IMG/VR virus record: IMGVR_UViG_3300047557_000632
Coordinates: 1 to 20,597 of that record
Reading direction: 5' to 3' (one strand)
Length of the DNA: 20,597 nt
Source of the DNA: a virus
Below, piece after piece: positions 1 through 7,298 of the stretch; positions within the stretch are counted from its first letter, which is position 1; every line of letters begins with the position of its first letter. The position numbers and the translations under genes were made by a program. The notes beneath the pieces are model-generated. The model did not search any database, was not told where the DNA came from, and worked only from the letters and a program-made list of their open reading frames with translations.

Positions 1-1100
1 ACAGTAGACGCTGCACCCGTTGGCCCTGTAGGCCCTGTTGGACCCATGCCCGCAGAAATCGTAACTGTTACCGCATCACCTACGTTTGTAGCAGTAACAC
101 CGGTTCCAGTGAAATCGAAAGAAGTAACGTTAGTTGTTAACGTTGTTCCTTCATCTTTAACCGTAATGTTTGCGCCGCTACCAGCAGGGCCAGTTGGACC
201 AGTAGGTCCTGAGCCACCAGAAACCCCGGTAGGTCCCGTGGGGCCTGCAACTGTAGAAGCGGCTCCTGTTGGTCCCGTAGGTCCTAAATCGCCAGTTGGA
301 CCTGTCGGTCCCGCTACCGTTGAAGCCGCGCCAGTTGGACCTGTCGGGCCTAATGTTCCATTAGCACCTGTTGGACCAGTAGGTCCGGCTACCGTTGAGG
401 CTGCACCTGTCGGACCGGTTGGACCAAAATCTCCTGTTGGACCTGTGGGACCTGCGACTGTGGACGCGGCGCCAGTTGGGCCAGTGGGGCCTGCGGAACC
501 AGCATTACCTGTGGGACCGGTTGGCCCTGCAACACCAGCGTCTCCAGTGGGGCCGGTCGGACCTGCTGCACCGATTGTCCCTGTGGGTCCTGTGGGTCCA
601 ATATTACCGGTCGGGCCAGTAGGACCACCAGCGGGTCCTGTAGGGCCTATGTCGCCAGTGGGTCCAGTGGGCCCTGTGTTTCCTGCGATCCCATTAGAAC
701 CAGTTGGGCCTGTTGGACCATTACCGCCATTAGCTCCAGTCGGACCAGTAGGCCCAGATCCACCAGCGGAACCAGTGGGACCTGTTGGGCCCGTGACTGA
801 TGCTCCGGTTGGTCCGGTTGGGCCTCCTGCCGGTCCTGTTGGTCCTATGTCTCCGGTGGGACCTGTTGGTCCGGTATTACCTATGCTTCCATTTGCACCC
901 GTGGGTCCTGTTGGGCCTGTAACAGATAAACCTGTTGGCCCTGTCGGTCCGCTGCCACCAGTGGGTCCAGCCGATCCCGTTGGTCCTATTGAGCCAGTAG
1001 GTCCTGTGGGCCCTCCGGGTGTTCCTGCCGCTCCAGTAGGTCCCGTTGCACCCGTTGGACCAATTGCACCGGTCGGTCCTCCGGGTAAGCCCGCTGGACC
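1..1100 (-). repeat. Gly-Pro-Thr triplet repeat tract with higher-order units
   Basis: The 9-base unit for GPT recurs almost throughout. Higher-order blocks are visible: five occurrences of a GAASTVAG insert (near 1-12, 247-266, 311-330, 389-408 and 461-480), and two copies of a block with the protein pattern [20 protein letters not shown] (near 600-660 and 811-890). Units differ at synonymous third positions. A beta module interrupts the tract at about 48-190. Confidence 0.85.
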
Positions 1101-1166
1101 AGTGGGACCAATTACGCCCTGATCGACAATTAAAGTAATGCCGCTACCATTTATTGTCGTACTCAA
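1..1166 (-). CDS. Collagen-like tail fibre protein, GPT type (truncated by the window edge)
   Basis: At least 388 residues; the C-terminus lies beyond position 1. The frame starts at TTG 1166 overlapping the previous stop as TTGA, with GGGGTGA 4 bases upstream; an in-frame stop lies a few codons further up and no ATG is available, so TTG is the only plausible start. After a short head ([20 protein letters not shown]) come about 100 Gly-X-Y triplets, mostly GPT, with variants such as GAA, GDI, GSA. A small beta module interrupts it at 48-190 ([14 protein letters not shown] ... [18 protein letters not shown]), a type often seen repeatedly in phage fibres. Phage collagen-like fibres trimerise into a rod. 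A chaperone or binding domain probably follows beyond the edge. Confidence 0.88.
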   Translation of the reverse strand, partial: MSTTINGSGITLIVDQGVIGPTGPAGLPGGPTGAIGPTGATGPTGAAGTPGGPTGPTGSIGPTGSAGPTGGSGPTGPTGLSVTGPTGPTGANGSIGNTGPTGPTGDIGPTGPAGGPTGPTGASVTGPTGPTGSAGGSGPTGPTGANGGNGPTGPTGSNGIAGNTGPTGPTGDIGPTGPAGGPTGPTGNIGPTGPTGTIGAAGPTGPTGDAGVAGPTGPTGNAGSAGPTGPTGAASTVAGPTGPTGDFGPTGPTGAASTVAGPTGPTGANGTLGPTGPTGAASTVAGPTGPTGDLGPTGPTGAASTVAGPTGPTGVSGGSGPTGPTGPAGSGANITVKDEGTTLTTNVTSFDFTGTGVTATNVGDAVTVTISAGMGPTGPTGPTGAAST

Positions 1167-1645
1167 TTTGTCACCCCATCAGAGCGAACTATAAATAAAA
1201 GAAACACAATTAAGTCTTTAGCCGGAGTTGATCCACTTGCAGGAATGGCTATTTTAATGTTTCCAGAAAATCCAACTGGATTGTTTGCATTAATATCTAA
1301 TTCTGTGTCTGTGGACAATACGGACCACGTTGATTCATCTATCACCAACGTAAACGATCCGCCAGCAAGATTCTGGTTTGTGATTGTCAGGCTTACAGGT
1401 GTAGGAGTGGGTGAGTAGTCGGCTATGTCGAATGTGAGACCGTAGCGTGAGTCTCTAACATTGGAAAGTTGCCTGCGAATGATTTGACTAGTGACGGTCG
1501 CTCCTGTTAAATCATTGGGCGTTCCATCTGAATCTGAAAGAGTAAGATTCCAGTAAGTTTTCTGGTTGTACACCAGCTCACCGGCAATAATTTGATTATC
1601 GAATCCACTGATTTGTGTCAGCGTATTCTTATTGAAGATCGCCAC
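1163..1645 (-). CDS. Beta-rich virion protein upstream of the collagen fibre (unknown)
   Basis: 160 residues. The start is [20 protein letters not shown], followed by a strand-turn pattern ([40 protein letters not shown]) that resembles an immunoglobulin-like or BppU-type baseplate domain: 'polarized input, D-L-T-G-A-x-V'. Such proteins often anchor fibres in siphoviruses. The ribosome binding site GAGGG lies about 10 bases before the ATG. The stop codon overlaps the TTG start of the collagen-like gene (TTGA). Function is inference. Confidence 0.7.
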   Translation of the reverse strand: MAIFNKNTLTQISGFDNQIIAGELVYNQKTYWNLTLSDSDGTPNDLTGATVTSQIIRRQLSNVRDSRYGLTFDIADYSPTPTPVSLTITNQNLAGGSFTLVIDESTWSVLSTDTELDINANNPVGFSGNIKIAIPASGSTPAKDLIVFLLFIVRSDGVTN

Positions 1646-1668
1646 GTTTCCCTCACTCGGTAAATTGA

Positions 1669-1695
1669 CGTTCGCTAAGCACTCTCAGCAGAACG
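1669..1695 (-). promoter_or_regulatory. Intergenic hairpin
   Basis: In the 76-base gap between the 96- and 160-residue genes, CGTTC pairs with GAACG and, inside, GCTGAG pairs with CTTAGC (one G-U), with a one-base bulge and an AGTG loop: 11 pairs in all. No U-run follows on either strand, so it is not a normal intrinsic terminator; an RNA-processing or stability element is possible. Confidence 0.45.
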
Positions 1696-1721
1696 ATGGG
1701 CTATCTTGTCTTTTCTAGAGT

Positions 1722-2012
1722 TTAACCCCACGGAAGCGGTGGGTCAATCGTTGAGGGTGACTGCTTTTCCTGAAGCCTTGTACTAACAATCTCTTCCGTT
1801 CCTTCCTTACTGACTTTCTGCCAGACCCATCCTAAAACCTGATCTTGTGTAAGGCTGTTGTAAGGTGTGAAATCACCGCTAGGAGGGCTTAACAATGTCA
1901 CTCCTGAGAATGACTCATCCGCCTCGCTTACGGTCCACGAAGCCGCTATAACAACGTCTGAGAGACCATCTACGATGGGTTTTATTTCTAGTTTGGTGAT
2001 CTGCCAGTTCAT
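1722..2012 (-). CDS. Small conserved-type phage protein next to the tail-tip gene
   Basis: 96 residues. Layout: MNWQITKLEIKPIVDGLSDVV, a strand with ASWTVS, then FTPYNSLTQDQVLGWVW, and an end in IDPPLPWG. I associate this layout with a small domain of unknown function common in aquatic phages (lysine/proline N-terminus, 'FTPYxxLTxDQVxGWV' core, 'PPPW' end). It starts in an ATGA overlap with the tail-tip gene. A role as a virion or fibre accessory protein is inferred from position only. Confidence 0.75.
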   Translation of the reverse strand: MNWQITKLEIKPIVDGLSDVVIAASWTVSEADESFSGVTLLSPPSGDFTPYNSLTQDQVLGWVWQKVSKEGTEEIVSTRLQEKQSPSTIDPPLPWG

Positions 2013-5000
2013 TCTAGCTCCGCAAGTCTAGCCTCTAATGCCTCGACCTTATGAATCAACTCTAACAATGCAAGATCTTTTAGCATTTGAAATTTAGTGT
2101 TGTCGAAAGTTAAAACTCGATCATTTGTTCCCGGCACTTTTTGATAATCGCCATTGGGAAGCATTGGTGATTCAACTAAAGCCTCTGCAATGCCTGCGCC
2201 GACTTGCTGCGCCGTATAACCCCAGACTGGATTAGATGCTTCATGCTTCCATTTCCAAATAACCGGCTTGCCAATTGCTTTTATAGCCTCCAGTGCATTA
2301 GGAACCGGAATGTCGCCTAAGACATCTTTCATCCTCGCATCAGAGGTTAGCGTCGACCACGTTGCGGTTGACCCTCGCTGATTGATATAAACGCCCGCAT
2401 AGGTTCCGCCTGACAGCGTGTAATACACCATATTCCCGGTCGTGAGATTGGTGTTCTCTGATCCTAAAAATGTTTGCAGGGTCGCTGTAGATCCGGTCCC
2501 CGCTGCACCAACTACTGAAGTCGAGCCGTTCTTAAATCCACCGACATAGGTTTCCGAAACAAGCCCACTTGTAATCTTGCTGCCGGGAAGATTAGGAATG
2601 TCTGACGCGCTAAGACTGATCGTCCCGCCGAGCGTAAGACTTCCGCTTGTCGTAACCGTCCCGCTTAAAGTGATCCCAGAAACAGATCCGGTTCCACTAA
2701 CGCTCGTAACCGTTCCCGAACCTCCTGCTGGAGTGGCAAACGTTCCATCGCCTCTCAGGAATTGAGTCGTAGAGCCGTTGAAGGCAGAGAAATTATAAGA
2801 ACCGTATCTGATAGTTCCGCTGCGGATATTTAGCGCATAACCTGAAGAGTCTGCAATCGAGACTTCCGTTCCGCCGCTCGTGTTGTATCCCCTGACAGCA
2901 GCCGAATAAGATCCATCCTGATAGCCTAAGAAACCACTGACTACACCTGAGCCGTAATCTCTGGTTCCACTTGCACCCGACCGAATGTTTGTCGAGCCCG
3001 TTCCTACCCACGCTCCTAATGTGCCTTCAATCGAAGCATCAACTGTTTTTGCGTAATAACCATAGGAACTGTTACTAAGCCCCGTGACGTTGGGAATCTC
3101 TGCGCTTGCTCCTACTGCCGTCGATCCGGTGATGACAGGGTTAAGCCTTAGTAGTGCGTCTGTGCTTGTGCCAGTGCCTCCAAACGTCGCTAGTAATGTA
3201 TTACTAGAGTTGTAAACCGCAACCTTATTAGAGACTCCCTTGTTGATCTCGACCCGCTGCGCCCCGCTTACGCCCGTAACTAACTCACCTCTAAGATATG
3301 CAGCATTTGCATAGAGGTTTCCTGAAGGTTGATCGAGATACCAGCCGAGGGTTCCAAAGTTTGTGGTTGTCGGAGGAGTCGGCCCGTTGTAGTTATCTGA
3401 CCTAATGCTTTGAAAGATAGACGCGGCAATCGGACCCGTCCACGCTGTTGAGTTAGCCGGAACACCGTCCACCGTAACTGCATTGGCGTTATAGCGTCCT
3501 TGTATGTACCAAAGCACTTGCCCGATGGCAACCGCAGGAGTTGATGAGGACCAGCCGCTAGGAACCGCAGATCCAGAGGTCGGAGTCGTAAAGGTTGGTG
3601 CTGATGCGCTTTGTGATTGAACCAAATAAGCTGTTAGCGCAGCAATCCCTACTAAGCCAGAACTGCCCGTTGGACCGGTCACAGACGATCCTGTTGGGCC
3701 TTGCGACCCCGTGGGGCCTGTTGGTCCCGCCAAAGCCGTTGGAGACCAAACTAATACTGAACTTGTAGCCGAGAGCGAACTTTTAGCCGAGTCATTTTCT
3801 ACAGAGAAAGCGAAGTAATAACTGCCCGCAGAAAGTGTAATGTTGTCGAACTTGAAACTTGATGAGTTGGCAAACGTAGAGCCATTGGAAAGAATGGTTG
3901 AACTCCAGACTTTCCAATCCGTAGCCGCTGGGCTTGCAGATGTTGTGTAAAACAACGTGATCGCCGTGACTCTTCCGACTGCTGGCATCGTGCAAGTAGC
4001 CGAGAAAGTCGGAGGAGCTGCCGAAGGTGCTAGATCTCCAATGACCGGAGCATTCAGTGAAGAGAAGTAATTAGGACTCGGCAGGCTTGAATTGGGGGCC
4101 GCGGTAAAGGCGGTAATGCTCGCATCGTCGTAGACCACCGCGTTGTACTCAGAAAGCTCTAGGCTTGCACCGAGGTTGCCATCATCGACAGTCGCCTCGG
4201 ATACCTTCATCACTCTAAAGAGCTTATTCGTCCATCCGTAGTCAGAGTTTGTAATATCAACCACATCTCCCGCGTCAACCTGAATGCCGGGGTAAGTGGA
4301 AGTGATCGTGACGATCAAATCCTCTCTAGCTTGCTCAAGCCTACGATTGCCTAAGTATTGAGCCTGTACAGAGTCGTTTGTAAACTCTAGGGTTGTTGTC
4401 TGTCTGTTGGGTGGCTCGTTGGGATATAAGAGACCCGCGGGTGTCTCCATATAAACAAGATCCGGCTGATCTCTGTTTAATTTAGATGGAAACTCAATTT
4501 GGATTTGGTTGATTTGCTGATTGATGTCTGTGGCCGAAACTCTGATCTCGCCGATAAGATTTGTATCATTAAATGAAAAGGTCGAGCTTTCCGATTTGTT
4601 GATGACAATCGACCAAAGACCCGAAGCCGCGTTGTAAGCCATCCAACTATCTGAACACTCCAGCATCTTCTCGACGTTCTCAAGGACTGGCCTTCCTGTG
4701 TCGACTACGCCGTTAATCCTGTAGCGAGCTTGCGTAGCTGAACCGCCGCCTGCTGGTGTGTATGTGATCGTTTGATCGGAGTAAGTATTGAGAGCCGTCG
4801 AGCTTGTAGAGTCCACTAGGCCCGTCATGCCAGCGCCGTACCTTGTGTCCGTCATGTAGTCGTACCAGACATCTCCGGGCTTCGCTACAGATCCGCCTTT
4901 AGGGTAGTGCTTGCAGTAAAAGGTAATAGGTTGGAGACTGGTTGTCCCTGCGTCTGCGCTGTAATTAAGTTTGACAATCGCAAAGGCTAAACCATTCATC

Positions 5001-5560
5001 TGCCGACCCGAAGAAGGCCAACGGAGCGCGACAGGAATATCTGATCCGCCCATAAATACATTAGGTGCGGTTCCGTTTACAGATGTAATCGTTCCTGCAT
5101 TTGTCGATGTGTAAAGACTGATATACAGATTACCGGAGATTTTTGTGTCGACATTTCCATCACCGTCGGTCAGAGACACTACTTTAGTCTGGTCTGTTCC
5201 GTCAAAAGTGACTAAGCGATCACCGTAGTAAAACTTTGCGCGGTCATAAGAGAATGTCGCACTTGCATCTGATGAGATGGAACTGATCGCAAGAACGTAA
5301 TACATCGTCTTTTGATCGCTCGACAAGACTGCGTCAACAAAAACGCCACCTAGCCACGCATCACCATAAACAACAGGGATTGAGTTGTTGTTAGCTGGAG
5401 GGACCTGTTGCCTTGCGCCAGTGTCCTGTGAGTTTGGAGGCTTAGACCCAAAGACTCTTGTGATGACATAAGAAACGGCAAAGTTAACCGCAAAGGTCGC
5501 CGCAGCAAACGCTACCGTTCCGGCTGTAAAAAAGTAAGCTGCAACAATTGATCCGGGCAT
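2009..5560 (-). CDS. Tail-tip host-attachment protein (J-like) with C-terminal S74 intramolecular chaperone
   Basis: 1183 residues. Residues 5-37 are hydrophobic, as often seen in such tail-tip proteins. Then comes a conserved-type start (NSIPVVYGDAWLGGVFVDAV, 59-78) and a long beta-rich region. About 503-605 resembles a fibronectin III-like domain, about 608-633 is a short collagen-like run ([15 protein letters not shown]), and 633-1060 is a Ser/Thr/Gly-rich fibre that probably includes receptor-binding parts and a GTVTSVSGTGSVSG repeat near 948. The end is a Peptidase S74 domain starting at SDARMKD, with the Ser1073-Lys1078 dyad spaced as in endosialidase-type chaperones, and a final coiled coil. 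After trimer folding the chaperone should cut itself off before Ser1073. The stop overlaps the next start (ATGA). Confidence 0.88.
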   Translation of the reverse strand: MPGSIVAAYFFTAGTVAFAAATFAVNFAVSYVITRVFGSKPPNSQDTGARQQVPPANNNSIPVVYGDAWLGGVFVDAVLSSDQKTMYYVLAISSISSDASATFSYDRAKFYYGDRLVTFDGTDQTKVVSLTDGDGNVDTKISGNLYISLYTSTNAGTITSVNGTAPNVFMGGSDIPVALRWPSSGRQMNGLAFAIVKLNYSADAGTTSLQPITFYCKHYPKGGSVAKPGDVWYDYMTDTRYGAGMTGLVDSTSSTALNTYSDQTITYTPAGGGSATQARYRINGVVDTGRPVLENVEKMLECSDSWMAYNAASGLWSIVINKSESSTFSFNDTNLIGEIRVSATDINQQINQIQIEFPSKLNRDQPDLVYMETPAGLLYPNEPPNRQTTTLEFTNDSVQAQYLGNRRLEQAREDLIVTITSTYPGIQVDAGDVVDITNSDYGWTNKLFRVMKVSEATVDDGNLGASLELSEYNAVVYDDASITAFTAAPNSSLPSPNYFSSLNAPVIGDLAPSAAPPTFSATCTMPAVGRVTAITLFYTTSASPAATDWKVWSSTILSNGSTFANSSSFKFDNITLSAGSYYFAFSVENDSAKSSLSATSSVLVWSPTALAGPTGPTGSQGPTGSSVTGPTGSSGLVGIAALTAYLVQSQSASAPTFTTPTSGSAVPSGWSSSTPAVAIGQVLWYIQGRYNANAVTVDGVPANSTAWTGPIAASIFQSIRSDNYNGPTPPTTTNFGTLGWYLDQPSGNLYANAAYLRGELVTGVSGAQRVEINKGVSNKVAVYNSSNTLLATFGGTGTSTDALLRLNPVITGSTAVGASAEIPNVTGLSNSSYGYYAKTVDASIEGTLGAWVGTGSTNIRSGASGTRDYGSGVVSGFLGYQDGSYSAAVRGYNTSGGTEVSIADSSGYALNIRSGTIRYGSYNFSAFNGSTTQFLRGDGTFATPAGGSGTVTSVSGTGSVSGITLSGTVTTSGSLTLGGTISLSASDIPNLPGSKITSGLVSETYVGGFKNGSTSVVGAAGTGSTATLQTFLGSENTNLTTGNMVYYTLSGGTYAGVYINQRGSTATWSTLTSDARMKDVLGDIPVPNALEAIKAIGKPVIWKWKHEASNPVWGYTAQQVGAGIAEALVESPMLPNGDYQKVPGTNDRVLTFDNTKFQMLKDLALLELIHKVEALEARLAELE

Positions 5561-5563
5561 GAT

Positions 5564-6001
5564 TTACTCTCGAAAGAAGGTAGCTTGCAAAGGCTTATAT
5601 TTATATCGTGTGTAATCAATGTCTGGGCTAGATGGCATGAGGCTTGTGCACACAATGTCTACCCGCTTAGAGTCCAGCATGTACTGAGCAAGTTTGTTAA
5701 ACCTCAACCAAAGCCTGCCACCGAGACTTGTGTTCCTGTACTCAGGCATGACCCACCACGCTACCTCGTGAAGCTCTCTGACGTAGCGATTCCAAAAGTT
5801 TCTTGTGATGTACGCAGCAAGGAATCCGTGTAGGTTGTCATCAACCAAAACAAATCCTCTGCCATGAATCATCTGATCGAAAAGGTTTCGGACTTGCGGT
5901 TCGTTTTGATTGTGTTTTAGTGCTTCTATGCCTGCCTCGTCTGCATACGCCTTCATCATCTCAATAAGATGAGGCACATCGTATTTTGTCGCTTCTCTCA
6001 T
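5564..6001 (-). CDS. GNAT-fold acetyltransferase-like protein in the tail-tip cluster
   Basis: 145 residues. The N-terminus MREATKYDVPHLIEMM is the usual first strand and helix of GNAT enzymes. The central strand AWWVMPEYRN and the loop RNTSLGG (89-95) correspond to motif A, which binds the acetyl-CoA pyrophosphate; the usual R-x-x-G-x-G/A is only partly kept. The C-terminal IDYTRYKYKPLQATFFR fits the closing 'Y-x-x-x-G-Y-x-x' strands. It starts in an ATGA overlap with the previous gene and ends 3 bases before the tail-tip gene. Substrate unknown: it could modify a virion or host protein, or be a non-catalytic structural relative. No catalytic residue can be assigned with certainty. Confidence 0.75.
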   Translation of the reverse strand: MREATKYDVPHLIEMMKAYADEAGIEALKHNQNEPQVRNLFDQMIHGRGFVLVDDNLHGFLAAYITRNFWNRYVRELHEVAWWVMPEYRNTSLGGRLWLRFNKLAQYMLDSKRVDIVCTSLMPSSPDIDYTRYKYKPLQATFFRE

Positions 6002-6654
6002 CCCGCGTCTCTTATATCGTTAGGATCTGGTAATTGGGTTTGTGCGCTTCCGGGATCTGACTGTGATCCAGATTTAGGTGGAGCTCCAAAGTCAAAGTAT
6101 TGACCGGCAATAGCTGCGACTCGGCTCATGCTCGTGTCAGATGCGTAACGCTGTTGCCACGTCGTGAGATTGGTTTTGATCCCTGCAATCCGATTCTCAA
6201 GAATCGATCGGAAAGAAGAACATGAAATGGAACACGTTGCAGTCCTGCTTCGTGCATTCTCGTTCCAATCCTCCGTAATGGACATGTTTGAAACAATGCC
6301 CTGATAGCGCTTGAAAAACTGCGTTGTCGGGCTTGTAATGATCTGATAATTAGAGTCGAAGAATCCTCGCCAAATCTCGACAGTAGAGCCTTTAATGTTT
6401 GATCCTAAGACCAAAGAAATGTTTGTCGGGTCGATTCCTATAAGACCAATCACCATATCTATTGAAGTCGCCTTGATCTCACGATTTACCGCACCGACAG
6501 ACAAGAGACTTCCGAGGCTCGTAAATGAAATGCCGCCAGCAACAACTGGAGCCGCGGCATTGCAAAATGTATAAGTCGCGGTTGATGTTGTAAGACGTAC
6601 AAATTCGCCGTGTGTGATGGTTGCGCTATTCAGCGCTGTCATTGGGGTACTCAT
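5998..6654 (-). CDS. Minor tail / baseplate hub-type protein (DUF2163 or lambda L-like)
   Basis: 218 residues from the ATG at 6654, which overlaps the preceding stop as ATGA; a start 12 codons upstream (6690) is possible but less likely. The protein has beta strands around GSTVEIWRGFFD and KRYQGIVSNMSITEDWNE, then SFRSILENRIAGIKTNLTTWQ and QYFDFGAP. This order, and the position before the tail-tip gene, matches proteins of the DUF2163/gpL type that join the tail tube to the tip. The C-terminal 25 residues are low-complexity (Ser, Gln, Pro, Asp). Confidence 0.55.
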   Translation of the reverse strand: MSTPMTALNSATITHGEFVRLTTSTATYTFCNAAAPVVAGGISFTSLGSLLSVGAVNREIKATSIDMVIGLIGIDPTNISLVLGSNIKGSTVEIWRGFFDSNYQIITSPTTQFFKRYQGIVSNMSITEDWNENARSRTATCSISCSSFRSILENRIAGIKTNLTTWQQRYASDTSMSRVAAIAGQYFDFGAPPKSGSQSDPGSAQTQLPDPNDIRDAG

Positions 6655-7298
6655 TGGACGTTCTCTCTGAAAACGAAGTCGGCATCCCAATCAACAAAAG
6701 CGCCATTCGTCATCGGTCTTAGTGTGTAAGTAGGGCAGACCTCAGCAACGACAGAGAACGTGCAGGAAGCCCCTACAGCCGTCAATGTTCCCGTCGAGGG
6801 TGTTCCTATGATCGGTCGGTGAATCGTGACGCTAACGGTCGATCCTGAGCCTCTCAAGACCTCTGTGGTGACTTTGTAGGGATAGTTGCCAATCTGGATG
6901 AAGTCGCCAGCAGCAAAAACAACCATTCCTGATGCAACCGCTGGCAGATTGCCGATTGAGATCGTTGTCGCATTGGCAGCAGGAACGCTCGCAAGAGTCA
7001 GCGCCGCGGCCTGAACCGAACTGAGACCGCCCTTATATTCCGTGAACCACTGAAGGTTTGTAGTGTTGAATGTGATGGTCGCTGCATTCTGTCTATCCAG
7101 ATTGTCAATCGTCTGAATGACATCCCTGACTTGCGGGTAATAGAGATAAGCATGAGGCTTAACTGTGAACACCCACGGAACCGAGGTCACATACTGAGCT
7201 GTCCTTACTTGCCCTGATCGTGAGTATTGCTGCCCAACCATTCTTCGGTTGTTAACCGTGATGGATTGTGAAATGTTTAGGATGGTCTGGAAGCTCAT
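6651..7298 (-). CDS. Minor/distal tail protein following the tape measure
   Basis: 215 residues, almost entirely beta-type, rich in Thr, Val and Ser. The start MSFQTILNISQSITVNNRRM leads into HAYLYYPQVRDVIQTIDNLDRQ, and the C-terminus is NGAFVDWDADFVFRENV. The first gene after the tape measure in siphoviruses usually encodes the distal tail ring (Dit or lambda M type), so that role is likely; no defined motif proves it. GAGG lies 6 bases before the ATG, and both ends share 4-base overlaps with neighbours. Confidence 0.6.
   Translation of the reverse strand: MSFQTILNISQSITVNNRRMVGQQYSRSGQVRTAQYVTSVPWVFTVKPHAYLYYPQVRDVIQTIDNLDRQNAATITFNTTNLQWFTEYKGGLSSVQAAALTLASVPAANATTISIGNLPAVASGMVVFAAGDFIQIGNYPYKVTTEVLRGSGSTVSVTIHRPIIGTPSTGTLTAVGASCTFSVVAEVCPTYTLRPMTNGAFVDWDADFVFRENVQ

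Noticed and set aside
1-1100. Collagen tract considered as a CRISPR-like or tandem DNA repeat array
   Set aside because: The periodicity is 9 bases, follows codons and is degenerate at third positions, so it is a protein repeat.
46-1122. 358-codon plus-strand frame made of Val-Gly-Pro repeats
   Set aside because: It is the mirror of the GPT-encoding minus strand: complementing Gly-Pro-Thr codons gives Val/Gly/Pro codons in a shifted frame. It lies against the direction of every other gene and the minus frame has a head and beta module that make biological sense.
1646-1721. Possible promoter in the gap before the 160-residue gene
   Set aside because: No -35/-10 pair with acceptable spacing on the minus strand; only the hairpin and a ribosome binding site are supported.
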